NCBI GenBank assembly: GCA_046569765.1
Contig: JBKHWC010000002.1
Coordinates: 52,572 to 116,571, forward strand
Origin: Tabrizicola sp046569765
Lineage (GTDB): Bacteria; Pseudomonadota; Alphaproteobacteria; Rhodobacterales; Rhodobacteraceae
DNA: 64,000 nucleotides
Reading direction: 5' to 3'
Under the pieces are notes generated by a model, which was given only the letters and a program-made list of their open reading frames with translations, was not told where the DNA came from and did no database searches. Both the position numbers and the translations under genes were made by a program. Positions 46,248-54,479 of this stretch are shown piece after piece; position 1 is the stretch's first letter; every line of letters begins with the position of its first letter.

Positions 46248-46769
46248 TCAGCCCCCGATCATGCGTTTGAACCAGCCCTTCTTCGGGGCCTCTTCCGCTG
46301 CGTCGGCCTGGGTCTCGGGCTCCTCCTCCGGGCCTTCGACCGCCTCCTGGAAGCGGGTGAAGAATTCGTCGGCCAGCTTGCGCGCGAAGCCGTCGATGAT
46401 CCGGCTGCCAAGCTGGGCGATCTTGCCGCCGACCGAGGCATCGACGGTATAGCTCAGCCGCGTGCCGGTTTCGGTCGGTTCCAGCACCATGTCGGCCCCG
46501 CCCTTGGCAAAGCCGGCGACCCCGCCCTTGCCTTCGCCCGAAATGCGCAAGCTGCGCCCCTCGACGATATCGGAAAGCTGGACCACCCCGGTGAAAGTGG
46601 CGCTGACCGGGCCGACCTTCTGCTTGACGACGGCCTGATACCCTTCCTCGACGCTGCCCGACAGGCTTTCGCAGCCGGGGATGCAGGCGCGCAGCACCTC
46701 GGGGTCAAGGATCGCGCGCCAGACAATGTCGGTCGGGGCGGCGATCTCGCGCGTGTCGGACATCTGCAT
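46248..46769 (-). CDS. coxG: CoxG-like SRPBCC family protein
   Basis: The 173-residue protein has a START/SRPBCC fold (EIAAPTDIVWRAILDPEVLRACIPGCESL at the N-terminus, pieces of which are typical of CoxG). It ends in an acidic linker and a basic GWFKRMIGG tail that may touch the membrane. In carboxydotrophs CoxG is implicated in recruiting CODH to the membrane. It is first in the operon here; the maturation genes coxD, coxE and coxF are absent from the window. An ATG at 46763 is an alternative start. Confidence 0.87.
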   Translation of the reverse strand: MQMSDTREIAAPTDIVWRAILDPEVLRACIPGCESLSGSVEEGYQAVVKQKVGPVSATFTGVVQLSDIVEGRSLRISGEGKGGVAGFAKGGADMVLEPTETGTRLSYTVDASVGGKIAQLGSRIIDGFARKLADEFFTRFQEAVEGPEEEPETQADAAEEAPKKGWFKRMIGG

Positions 46770-46949
46770 GGACGATTCCCCCAGGTCTTTTGATCAAGTC
46801 TATGCGAAACCGCGCGAAATCCAGCAGAAATTTCGACGGGGCCTGGTCAAATTCCCGAAAGGCGGCCGGTCGCGCATCCGGCACGCGCGGTCTTGCAGGA
46901 CAGGCGGGAGATGCCTAATCCTTCGCGCCGAACCTTCCCGGAGCCCCTG

Positions 46950-47414
46950 ATGCCTCTGTCCCGTCGTCAGATCGTCCTTCTCTCGGCCGCCGCCGTCCTG
47001 TCCGCCTGTGGCCGCAAACCCGAGCCTCAGGCCGCACGAAGCCAGATCCGGCACGGTGCATCGCCGGAAATGATGGCACTGGTCCGCCGCTCGGCCCAGG
47101 AGCATGGCATCCCCGAAAGCCTGCTGCACCGGGTGATCCAGCGGGAAAGCGGGTATAATCCGGCGGCGCGCAACGGGCCCTATTACGGGCTGATGCAGAT
47201 CCTGCCCCAGACGGCCCAGACCATGGGCTATCGCGGCGCGCCCGAGGGTCTGCTCGATGCCGAAACAAACCTGCGCTATGCCGGGCGCTATCTGCGGGGC
47301 GCGTGGCTCGTGGCCGATGGCGACGAGGACGAAGCCGTGATGTGGTACGCGCGCGGGTATTACTACGAGGCCAAGCGCAAGGGCCTGCTGGAGGAGACCG
47401 GCCTGCGGGCCTGA
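46950..47414 (+). CDS. Lipoprotein lytic transglycosylase (SLT domain)
   Basis: The 154-residue protein starts MPLSRRQIVLLSAAAVLSAC, a lipoprotein signal peptide with lipobox LSAC (C20). A compact SLT domain follows, with the catalytic glutamate in HRVIQRESGYNP and the GPYYGLMQILPQTAQTMGY core. It should cleave peptidoglycan glycan strands from the periplasmic face of a membrane. It is much smaller than Slt70 or MltC, a bare catalytic domain. ATG 46950 is chosen for the GGAG site and the signal peptide; two upstream ATGs lack a suitable ribosome site. Confidence 0.87.
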   Translation: MPLSRRQIVLLSAAAVLSACGRKPEPQAARSQIRHGASPEMMALVRRSAQEHGIPESLLHRVIQRESGYNPAARNGPYYGLMQILPQTAQTMGYRGAPEGLLDAETNLRYAGRYLRGAWLVADGDEDEAVMWYARGYYYEAKRKGLLEETGLRA

Positions 47415-47474
47415 GGTTCCGCCGTGGGCGCGGTGGTGCTAGACAGGGGCGGGTGCAGGCTGTAGAAGGCGCCC

Positions 47475-47486
47475 GTTAGCGCTAAC
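47475..47486. promoter_or_regulatory. LacI-family operator candidate GTTAGCGCTAAC
   Basis: A perfect 12-base palindrome sits 16 bases before the zwf start codon, between a possible -10 (CTAGAC at about 47450) and the ribosome site GTAGGAG. The AGCGCT core with flanking TTA/TAA is the classical shape of LacI-family sugar-repressor sites. Its position is ideal for repression of zwf-pgl-pgi. Confidence 0.65.
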
Positions 47487-47502
47487 AGCGTAGGAGCTGC
47501 CC

Positions 47503-48954
47503 ATGGTCTCGCGTGTCATTCCGGTGGATGTGTTCGATCTGGTGATCTTCGGCGGCACCGGCGATCTGGCGCGGCGGAAGATTCTGCCGGGGCTGTATCG
47601 GCGGTTCCTGGCGGGGCAGATGCCCGGCGAAAGCCGGATCATCGGCGCGGCGCGGGGCGATCTGACGGATGCGGACTATCGCGCGCAGGTGGCCGAGGCG
47701 ATTGCCGAATTCGTCCCGCAGGACCGGCAGGACAAGGCCGCGATCGCGGGGTTCCTGGAGCGGCTGCATTACGTCGCGATCGACGCCACGGGGACGAATG
47801 GCTGGGCTGCGCTGAAAGGAATGATGCGTGAGAATGTGGTGCGGGCCTTCTATTTCTCGGTCGCGCCCAGCCTCTTTGGCGAGATCGCGCAGCGGCTGTC
47901 GGAACACGGCATCGCCGATGCCTGGAGCCGGATCGTGGTGGAAAAGCCCTTCGGCCGCGATCTGGCCTCGGCCCGCGCGCTGAATGCCACGCTGGCCAGG
48001 CACTTCAACGAGGCGCAGATCTACCGGATCGACCATTACCTCGGCAAGGAGACGGTGCAGAACCTGATGGCGGTGCGCTTCGCCAACATCCTGTTCGAGC
48101 CCTTGTGGAAGGCCGAATACATCGACCATGTCCAGATCACCGTGGCGGAAACCGTGGGCGTGGACGGGCGCGGCGCCTATTACGACAAGGCGGGCGCGAT
48201 GCGGGACATGGTGCAGAACCACCTGATGCAGCTCTTGTGCCTGATCGCGATGGAGCCGCCCTATCACTTCGATCCCGACGCGGTGCGCGACGAGAAGCTG
48301 AAGGTGATCCGCGCGCTGAAGCCGGTGCCGCCCGAGGACATCGTGCGCGGGCAATACGGGCCGGGCAAGGACGAGGCCGGCTATCTGGCCCATGCCGAGA
48401 ACCCGGCCAGCCGGACGGAAAGCTATATCGCGCTGAAGGTCGGGATCTCGAACTGGCGCTGGCAGGGGGTGCCGTTCTACCTGCGCACCGGCAAGCGGCT
48501 GCGCGCGCGGTCAAGCGAGATCGCGATCACCTTCAAGCAGCCGCCCCATGCCATCTTTGACGATGCGAAGGGCTGGCACGAGAACGTCCTTGTCATCCGG
48601 CTGCAGCCGAACGAGGGCATGAACCTGATGGTGATGATCAAGGAGCCGGGCCCCGGCGGGATGCGCCTGATGCAGGTCCCGCTCGACATGTCCTTTGCCG
48701 CCGTCCTGGGCGCCGATGCCGAGGATACGCCGGACGCCTATGAGCGCCTGATCATGGACGTGATCCGGGGCAACCAGACCCTGTTCATGCGCGGCGACGA
48801 GGTCGAGGCTGCTTGGGCCTGGACCGACCCGATCATCCAGGGCTGGGAAGCGCGCGGCGACAAGCCCCAGACCTATGACCCCGGATCCTCGGGGCCCGAG
48901 GATGCGTTGATGCTGATGCACCGCGACGGGCGGCGCTGGCGGGAGATTCGCTGA
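47503..48954 (+). CDS. zwf: Glucose-6-phosphate 1-dehydrogenase
   Basis: The 483-residue enzyme oxidises glucose-6-phosphate to 6-phosphogluconolactone with NADP. It has the dinucleotide motif GGTGDLARRK (17-26) and the active-site signature RIDHYLGKE (175-183), with the conserved histidine H178. It heads the operon zwf-pgl-pgi, entry to the Entner-Doudoroff or oxidative pentose-phosphate route; edd and eda are not in the window. The stop overlaps the pgl ATG by one base. Confidence 0.97.
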   Translation: MVSRVIPVDVFDLVIFGGTGDLARRKILPGLYRRFLAGQMPGESRIIGAARGDLTDADYRAQVAEAIAEFVPQDRQDKAAIAGFLERLHYVAIDATGTNGWAALKGMMRENVVRAFYFSVAPSLFGEIAQRLSEHGIADAWSRIVVEKPFGRDLASARALNATLARHFNEAQIYRIDHYLGKETVQNLMAVRFANILFEPLWKAEYIDHVQITVAETVGVDGRGAYYDKAGAMRDMVQNHLMQLLCLIAMEPPYHFDPDAVRDEKLKVIRALKPVPPEDIVRGQYGPGKDEAGYLAHAENPASRTESYIALKVGISNWRWQGVPFYLRTGKRLRARSSEIAITFKQPPHAIFDDAKGWHENVLVIRLQPNEGMNLMVMIKEPGPGGMRLMQVPLDMSFAAVLGADAEDTPDAYERLIMDVIRGNQTLFMRGDEVEAAWAWTDPIIQGWEARGDKPQTYDPGSSGPEDALMLMHRDGRRWREIR

Positions 48955-49625
48955 TGAAGCTGGAGACCTACCCGGACCGCGAATTCCTGATGCTGGGGCT
49001 GGCGAATGTGATCGCCGTGCAGTTGGCCGATTTCCTGCGGCGCGTGGGGCGGGCGACACTGTCGGTGCCGGGTGGGACAACGCCGGGGCCGGTGTTCGAC
49101 ACGCTGTCGGGGGTGGATCTGGACTGGGCGAATGTGGCCGTCGTGCTGAACGACGAACGCTGGGTGCCCGAGACGAGCGAGCGGTCGAACACCCGGTTGT
49201 TGCGTGAACGGCTTTTGCGCGGTCGGGCGGCGCAGGCGCGGCTGATCCCGCTTTATGCGCCTGCCGAGACGCCGGAAGAGATGCTGCCGGCGCTGGAGGA
49301 TGGGCTGCGGCCGCATCTGCCGATCTCGGTTCTGCTCTTGGGCATGGGGGCGGACATGCATACGGCAAGCCTCTTTCCGGGCGCCGATCGGCTGTCCGAG
49401 GCGCTGGCGCCGAATGCGCCGCTTCTGTTGCCGTTGCGCGCCGAGGCGGCGGGCGAGCCTCGGGTGACGCTGACCGCGCCGGTGCTGCGTGAGGCGTTCA
49501 ATATCCACATCCTGATCACCGGGGCCGAGAAGCGCGCGGCGCTGGAGCGCGCGCTGACCCTGTCCCCCGAGGAGGCGCCGGTGCGCGTCGTCCTTGACAA
49601 CGCAACCGTGCATTGGGCGGAATGA
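48954..49625 (+). CDS. pgl: 6-phosphogluconolactonase (DevB type)
   Basis: The 223-residue lactonase hydrolyses 6-phosphogluconolactone. It shows SVPGGTTPGPVFDTL, NDERWVPETSERSNTRLLRE and LLGMGADMHTASLFPGA, all part of the sugar-isomerase-like fold of this family. It is translationally coupled to zwf (TGATG) and followed one base later by pgi. Confidence 0.95.
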   Translation: MKLETYPDREFLMLGLANVIAVQLADFLRRVGRATLSVPGGTTPGPVFDTLSGVDLDWANVAVVLNDERWVPETSERSNTRLLRERLLRGRAAQARLIPLYAPAETPEEMLPALEDGLRPHLPISVLLLGMGADMHTASLFPGADRLSEALAPNAPLLLPLRAEAAGEPRVTLTAPVLREAFNIHILITGAEKRAALERALTLSPEEAPVRVVLDNATVHWAE

Positions 49626-49626
49626 C

Positions 49627-51225
49627 ATGACGAAATGGGCTGACCTGCAGCGGCTGCATGATGTGAACAACGGCCGCCATATTCTTGATCTATTTGATGA
49701 AAGCCGGACTGACGAGTTCTCGGTCCAGGCGGACGGGATGCTGTTCGATTACTCCAAGACCAATATCGATGCCGAGACTAAGGCCGCGCTTTTGCATCTG
49801 GCCGAGGTCTCGGGCGTGGCGGAGAAGCGGGCGGCGATGTTCTCGGGCGAGAAGATCAACGACACCGAGGGGCGGGCGGTGCTGCATGTGGCGCTGCGCG
49901 CGGGCGATGGCGCGGTGATCCGGGTCGACGGGCAGGACGTGCTGCCCGAGGTGCGCCGGATCCGCGCCGCCTGCGCGGCCTTTGCGCGGCAGGTGCGTGA
50001 CGGCGTCTTCACCGGGCAGGGCGGGCGGATCACCGATGTGGTGAACATCGGGATCGGCGGGTCGGACCTGGGACCGGCGATGGCCTGTCTGGCGCTCGCG
50101 CCTTACGCGGACGGGCCGCGCTGCCATTTCGTGTCGAACGTGGACGGCGCGCATATTGCCGACACGCTGAAGGGCCTGAACCCGGAAACGACGCTGGTGA
50201 TCGTCGCCTCGAAAACCTTTACCACGATCGAGACGATGACGAATGCCGACACCGCGCGGCGCTGGATGGGCGAAAAGGTGGCGAACCCGGCGGCGCAGTT
50301 CGCGGCCGTCAGCACCGCCAAGGACAAGACCGCCGCATATGGCATTGATCCTGAAAGGGTTTTCGGGTTCGAGGATTGGGTCGGCGGGCGCTATTCGATG
50401 TGGGGGCCAATCGGCCTTGCGCTGATGATCGCGGTTGGACCCGAGCGGTTTGAAGAGTTCCTGGCGGGTGGCCGGGCGATGGACGCGCATTTCCTGGGCA
50501 CGCCGTTCGACCGCAACATGCCGGTGCTGCTGGCGCTGGTCGGCATCTGGCACAACCAGCTGTGCGGCCACGCGACGCGGGCGGTTCTTCCGTACGATCA
50601 GCGGCTTGCGCGGCTTCCTGCATATCTGCAGCAGTTGGAGATGGAGAGCAATGGCAAGCGTGTCGCGGTGGATGGGGCAGAGTTGCAGATCCATTCCGGC
50701 CCGGTGGTCTGGGGCGAGCCGGGGACGAACGGCCAGCACGCCTTCTACCAGCTGATCCATCAGGGGACGCGCGTGGTGCCGTGCGAGTTCCTCGTGGCAC
50801 GCCGGGGGCATGAGCCTGACCTTGCGCATCAGCATCTGCTTCTGGTCGCGAACTGCCTGGCGCAGGCCGAGGCGCTTTTGCGCGGGCGGTCGCTGGACGA
50901 AGCCCGGGCGATCATGGCCAAGAAGGGGCTGACCGGGGCCGAACTGGAGCGGCAGGCGCGGCATCGGGTGTTCCCGGGGAACCGGCCGTCCACGGTCCTG
51001 GCCTATGACCAGCTGACGCCTTTCGTGCTGGGCCAGATCATCGCGCTTTATGAACACCGGGTGTTCGTCGAGGGGGTGATCCTGGGGATCAACTCCTTCG
51101 ACCAATGGGGGGTGGAGCTGGGCAAGGAACTGGCGCTGGCCTTGCAGCCGGTGCTGGAGGGCAGGGCGGGCACGGCGGGCAAGGACGGGTCCACCGCGGC
51201 GTTGGTGGACTTCCTGCGCGGCTGA
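49627..51225 (+). CDS. pgi: Glucose-6-phosphate isomerase
   Basis: The 532-residue isomerase has VNIGIGGSDLGPAMA, SKTFTTIETMTNADTARRW, GGRYSMWGPIGL and the C-terminal FDQWGVELGKELA, where the catalytic lysine and histidine region of the family lies. It interconverts glucose-6-phosphate and fructose-6-phosphate, linking glycogen, Entner-Doudoroff and gluconeogenic flux. ATG 49627 is chosen, two bases after pgl; the frame extends 11 codons into pgl. Confidence 0.97.
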   Translation: MTKWADLQRLHDVNNGRHILDLFDESRTDEFSVQADGMLFDYSKTNIDAETKAALLHLAEVSGVAEKRAAMFSGEKINDTEGRAVLHVALRAGDGAVIRVDGQDVLPEVRRIRAACAAFARQVRDGVFTGQGGRITDVVNIGIGGSDLGPAMACLALAPYADGPRCHFVSNVDGAHIADTLKGLNPETTLVIVASKTFTTIETMTNADTARRWMGEKVANPAAQFAAVSTAKDKTAAYGIDPERVFGFEDWVGGRYSMWGPIGLALMIAVGPERFEEFLAGGRAMDAHFLGTPFDRNMPVLLALVGIWHNQLCGHATRAVLPYDQRLARLPAYLQQLEMESNGKRVAVDGAELQIHSGPVVWGEPGTNGQHAFYQLIHQGTRVVPCEFLVARRGHEPDLAHQHLLLVANCLAQAEALLRGRSLDEARAIMAKKGLTGAELERQARHRVFPGNRPSTVLAYDQLTPFVLGQIIALYEHRVFVEGVILGINSFDQWGVELGKELALALQPVLEGRAGTAGKDGSTAALVDFLRG

Positions 51226-51247
51226 GTGCCCGATTTCTTTGCAGACA

Positions 51248-51279
51248 CCGGACCGGAGCCTTCGAAGGCTCCGGTCCGG
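51248..51279. terminator. Perfect 32-base palindrome between pgi and ridA
   Basis: The 16-base half CCGGACCGGAGCCTTC is followed by its exact reverse complement, so both strands can form a 14-bp hairpin with a four-base loop. It lies between convergent genes and should act as a bidirectional terminator, though without a U tract. Confidence 0.75.
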
Positions 51280-51300
51280 GAGTTCAGAACTTTCCGGCGC

Positions 51301-51654
51301 TTACTTCAGCGCGGCGGTGACGATGACCTCGACCTTGTAGTCGGGGGTGGCGAGCTTGGCCTCGCCCGTGGCGCGGGCAGGCGTGTGGCCCTGCGGGACC
51401 CAGGCGTCCCAGACCGCGTTCATCTCGGCGAAATCGGCCATGTCGGCCAGCCAGATCTGGGTGGACAGGATGCGGGTCTTGTCGATCCCGGCGCCGGCGA
51501 GGATGCGGTCGACCTCGGCCAGGCACTGGCGGGTCTGCTCGGTCACCGAGGCGCCGGGCGCGCCGACCTGGCCCGCGACCCAGAGGATGCCGTTGTAGGC
51601 CACGGCCTCGGACATGCGGGGGCCGGTGCCGTAGCGGGTGATGTCGTTGTTCAT
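51301..51654 (-). CDS. RidA family enamine/imine deaminase
   Basis: The 117-residue YjgF/YER057c/UK114-type protein begins MNNDITRYGTGPRMSEAV and contains VAGQVG, TRQCLAEVDRILAGAG, TQIWLADMADFAEMN and PARATGEAKLATPDYKVEV, which includes the arginine that binds the substrate carboxylate in active RidA. Such proteins hydrolyse reactive enamines formed by PLP enzymes. The start follows GGAG; the 34 upstream codons in frame are not family-like. Confidence 0.9.
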   Translation of the reverse strand: MNNDITRYGTGPRMSEAVAYNGILWVAGQVGAPGASVTEQTRQCLAEVDRILAGAGIDKTRILSTQIWLADMADFAEMNAVWDAWVPQGHTPARATGEAKLATPDYKVEVIVTAALK

Positions 51655-51671
51655 GGGGATCTCCGTTGTTG

Positions 51672-51699
51672 GCCCCGCGGGATTAGCCGGTCGCGGGGC
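51672..51699 (-). terminator. Hairpin after the small lipoprotein gene
   Basis: GCCCCGCG and CGCGGGGC form an 8-bp stem around a 12-base loop, ten bases past the stop of the lipoprotein gene and upstream of ridA. Confidence 0.45.
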
Positions 51700-51709
51700 G
51701 GAACGGAAG

Positions 51710-52018
51710 TCAGTTCGCGCGGCGGCAGCTTTGCTGGTCGCCAGTGGTGGTGACAAGCGTCATGCCGGTCTCGGTCACCAGGGCCAGACCGATCCGCGTC
51801 GCGCCTTCCAGGAAAAGCGTGAAATTGTTCCGATCTTGCGCGACGGTCCTGATCGGGAAGCTGCGGGTTCCGTTGTCGTAGGTCGTGGCCGTGAAGCGGA
51901 CCGTCGTTCCGCCGCAGTCCCAGGTGCCGGCGAAGGCATAGGTCGGAGCCGGGGGCGCGGGCTGAACGCAGGCGGCCAGGGGCAGAAGGAGGAGGAGCAG
52001 GGCAGGGGCAAGCCGCAT
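51710..52018 (-). CDS. Small hypothetical lipoprotein
   Basis: The 102-residue protein has a lipoprotein signal peptide MRLAPALLLLLLPLAAC (lipobox LAAC, C17) and a proline-rich linker. A short globular part starts TYAFAGTWDCGG and ends with QQSCRRAN; the two cysteines beyond the lipobox may form a disulfide. I recognise no specific family; the fold suggested by WDCGG...VRFT is lipocalin- or MliC-like, unproven. It diverges from argC. Confidence 0.75.
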   Translation of the reverse strand: MRLAPALLLLLLPLAACVQPAPPAPTYAFAGTWDCGGTTVRFTATTYDNGTRSFPIRTVAQDRNNFTLFLEGATRIGLALVTETGMTLVTTTGDQQSCRRAN

Positions 52019-52070
52019 GGTCAACCTATTTGCGAAAGGTCGTATTGCCTAGCAAACCATGGGGCGCCGG

Positions 52071-52089
52071 GCAAGACATGCGGTCTTGC
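52071..52089. repeat. Inverted repeat upstream of argC
   Basis: GCAAGAC and GTCTTGC are perfect 7-bp arms around ATGCG, between the divergent lipoprotein and argC genes, 57 bases before the argC start. It could be an operator or an early-transcript hairpin. Confidence 0.45.
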
Positions 52090-52145
52090 AATGAGGGCGA
52101 GACGGGCGCAAAGAGACGGCGTTTCTTTTCTGGAAGGACAGTGCC

Positions 52146-53174
52146 ATGACGCATCGCATCGCCATCCTCGGGGCCTCGGGCTACACGGGGGCCGAGTTGG
52201 TCCGCCTGATCGCGACGCATCCCGCACTGCGCATCGTGGCGCTGTCGGCCGACCGAAAGGCGGGCATGAGCATGGCCGAGGTCTTTCCCTTCCTGCGGCA
52301 TCTGGACCTGCCGACGCTGCAGAAGATCGACGAGATCGATTTCGCCAATGTCGACCTGTGTTTCTGCGCCTTGCCCCATGCGACGACGCAGGAGGTCATC
52401 GCCAGACTGCCGAAGACGCTGCGGATCGTGGATCTGTCGGCCGACTTCCGGCTGCGGGACCCGGCGGAATACGAGAAGTGGTATGGCCAGCCCCATGCGG
52501 CGGTCGAGATCCAGAAAGAGGCGGTCTATGGCCTGACCGAGTTCTACCGGGACGAGATCCGGGCCGCGCGGCTGGTGGCGGGCACGGGCTGCAATGCGGC
52601 GACGGGGCAGTTTGCCCTGCGGCCATTGATCGCGGCGGGCTGCATCGATCTGGACGATATCCTGATTGACCTCAAGGCCGGGGTCTCGGGCGCGGGGCGG
52701 TCATTGAAGGAGAACCTGCTGCATGCGGAGCTGTCCGGGGGCACGCACAGCTATTCGGCGGGCGGCAAGCACCGCCATCTGGGAGAGTTCGACCAGGAGT
52801 TCTCGAAGGTTGCGGGGCGGCCGGTGCGGGTGCAGTTCACGCCGCATCTTCTGCCGATGAACCGGGGCATCCTGGCAACGGTCTATGTGAAGGGCGACGC
52901 GAAGACCGTGCATCAGGTGCTTGAAAAGGCGTATGAAAACGAGCCGTTCCTCCAGGTGCTGCCATTCGGCGCGCTGCCTTCGACCCGCGATATCGCGGGG
53001 TCGAACTTCTGTCATCTGGGCGTGATCGGCGACCGGATCCCGGGACGGGCCGTGGTGGTGGCGGTTTTGGACAACCTGACCAAGGGGTCTTCGGGGCAGG
53101 CGATCCAGAACGCCAATCTGATGCTGGGCCTGCCCGAAACGGAAGGGCTGATGCTGGCGCCGGTCTTCCCGTAA
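52146..53174 (+). CDS. argC: N-acetyl-gamma-glutamyl-phosphate reductase
   Basis: The 342-residue NADPH enzyme carries out the third step of arginine synthesis. The N-terminal ILGASGYTGAELVRL (7-21) binds the cofactor, and C149 in AGTGCNAATGQ is the catalytic cysteine. FTPHLLPMNRGILATVY is the active-site histidine segment. It stands alone, with a GGAAGGA site before the ATG, and no other arg genes adjoin. Confidence 0.97.
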   Translation: MTHRIAILGASGYTGAELVRLIATHPALRIVALSADRKAGMSMAEVFPFLRHLDLPTLQKIDEIDFANVDLCFCALPHATTQEVIARLPKTLRIVDLSADFRLRDPAEYEKWYGQPHAAVEIQKEAVYGLTEFYRDEIRAARLVAGTGCNAATGQFALRPLIAAGCIDLDDILIDLKAGVSGAGRSLKENLLHAELSGGTHSYSAGGKHRHLGEFDQEFSKVAGRPVRVQFTPHLLPMNRGILATVYVKGDAKTVHQVLEKAYENEPFLQVLPFGALPSTRDIAGSNFCHLGVIGDRIPGRAVVVAVLDNLTKGSSGQAIQNANLMLGLPETEGLMLAPVFP

Positions 53175-53310
53175 AGGGGCTGCTCCTCATGCGGCTTCAG
53201 CTTCTCGTCGCGGGGGAAAGCGGCGAGGGACGAAGTCACCGCAGAGCGGGGCTTGACGCGGGGTATGGAGGGTTCCCAACTAGGGACAGGGTCGGCAAGG
53301 GGTGCGGACG

Positions 53311-53793
53311 ATGGGCGGCAAGACGGAATTCCGGGGCCTCAAGGGGCTGAAGAAGCAGCGGCGCATCCAGATCGTCGCGCTGGCGGCGGTGGCGCTGATC
53401 GGGGCGACCGGCCTGGTCGGCTATGCGATGCGCGACGGGATCAACTTCTTCCGCTCGCCCACCCAGGTGATGGAGGAGCCTCCGGCGGCGGGCGAGACTT
53501 TCCGCATCGGCGGGCTGGTGGTCGAAGGCTCGATCATCCGGGGCGAGGGGACCGAGGTCTCCTTCGCGGTGACCGACACCAATGCGACCGTGCCGGTGCG
53601 CTACACGGGCATCCTGCCGGACCTTTTCGCCGAGGGGCAGGGGATGGTGGCTTTGGGCAAGATGGAGGGCGACACGTTCGTCGCGACCGAGGTCCTGGCC
53701 AAGCATGACGAAACCTACATGCCCAAGGAAGTCATCGACTCGCTGAAGGAGCAGGGAGTCTACGTCGACCCCGGGGCGGCGCCGGAAAGCTGA
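53311..53793 (+). CDS. ccmE: Cytochrome c maturation protein CcmE
   Basis: The 160-residue heme chaperone has a basic N-terminus, one membrane anchor (about 19-40) and a periplasmic OB-fold. It carries the covalent heme-binding H132 and the tyrosine ligand Y136 in AKHDETYMP. It receives heme from CcmC/D and delivers it to the CcmF/H ligase. None of the other ccm genes is in the window, a split known in some alphaproteobacteria. ATG 53311 is preferred over a GTG at 53302. Confidence 0.95.
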   Translation: MGGKTEFRGLKGLKKQRRIQIVALAAVALIGATGLVGYAMRDGINFFRSPTQVMEEPPAAGETFRIGGLVVEGSIIRGEGTEVSFAVTDTNATVPVRYTGILPDLFAEGQGMVALGKMEGDTFVATEVLAKHDETYMPKEVIDSLKEQGVYVDPGAAPES

Positions 53794-53862
53794 GCGCACG
53801 CTCCGGCAGGGCGCTGTTAAGGGCCGCAAGGCAGGCTTGCCCCGGTGCGAAGGGGGTGGCCG

Positions 53863-54474
53863 ATGCCGGATGTGCAACAGATTGCCGAAGAGATCGTGGC
53901 CCGCGAGGGCGGATTCGTGGACGACCCGGACGATCCGGGCGGGGCGACGAACCATGGCGTGACGATCCACACGCTGCGGCGGCTGGGGATCGATGTGAAC
54001 CGCGACACGCGGATCGATCTGGCCGATGTGAAGGCGCTGACCCGCGGGCAGGCGGTCGAGATCTATCTGGAGCATTACTACACCCGGCCGGGGATCGCCG
54101 CCCTGCCCGAGGCGCTGCAGGCGAGTGTTTTCGACATGTATGTCAATGCGGGCGGCAATGCGGTGAAGATCCTGCAGCGGCTGCTGACCGACATGGGCTT
54201 TCCCTGCGACCCGGACGGGGCGATCGGCCCGCAGACGATCCGGGCGGCGCAGATGGCGCATGAAGCCGCGCCCTCGCATCTGGTCGATGCCTATGGGATC
54301 GCGCGGCGGAACTACTATTACGCTCTGGCCGACAGCCGCCCGGCCAGCCGCAAGTTCGCCCGCGCCCGGGACGGCGGCAAGGGCGGCTGGATCAAGCGGG
54401 CGGAGGAGTTCATCTCTCCGCGCTATCACCTGACGGCGGCGCAGCATGCGGCGCGTGTCGCGCGCTGGGGGTGA
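53863..54474 (+). CDS. GH108-family N-acetylmuramidase (endolysin, GTA-release type)
   Basis: The 203-residue protein is a GH108 glycosyl hydrolase with the conserved EGG motif (E15-G17, E15 likely catalytic) in AREGGFVDDPDDPGGATNHGV. A C-terminal peptidoglycan-binding part follows, with DPDGAIGPQTIRAAQ. There is no signal peptide, so it needs a holin to reach the wall, and a holin gene follows directly with a GTGA junction. This arrangement corresponds to the lysis pair that releases the Rhodobacter capsulatus gene transfer agent. Upstream there is only one TTAA (53817-53820), not the full CtrA box. The start MPDVQQ at 53863 is preferred over 53845. Confidence 0.87.
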   Translation: MPDVQQIAEEIVAREGGFVDDPDDPGGATNHGVTIHTLRRLGIDVNRDTRIDLADVKALTRGQAVEIYLEHYYTRPGIAALPEALQASVFDMYVNAGGNAVKILQRLLTDMGFPCDPDGAIGPQTIRAAQMAHEAAPSHLVDAYGIARRNYYYALADSRPASRKFARARDGGKGGWIKRAEEFISPRYHLTAAQHAARVARWG

Positions 54475-54479
54475 GGGCC

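Noticed and set aside
53794..53862. CtrA box upstream of the endolysin
   Set aside because: Only a single TTAA (53817-53820) is present; the second half at the seven-base spacing is missing.
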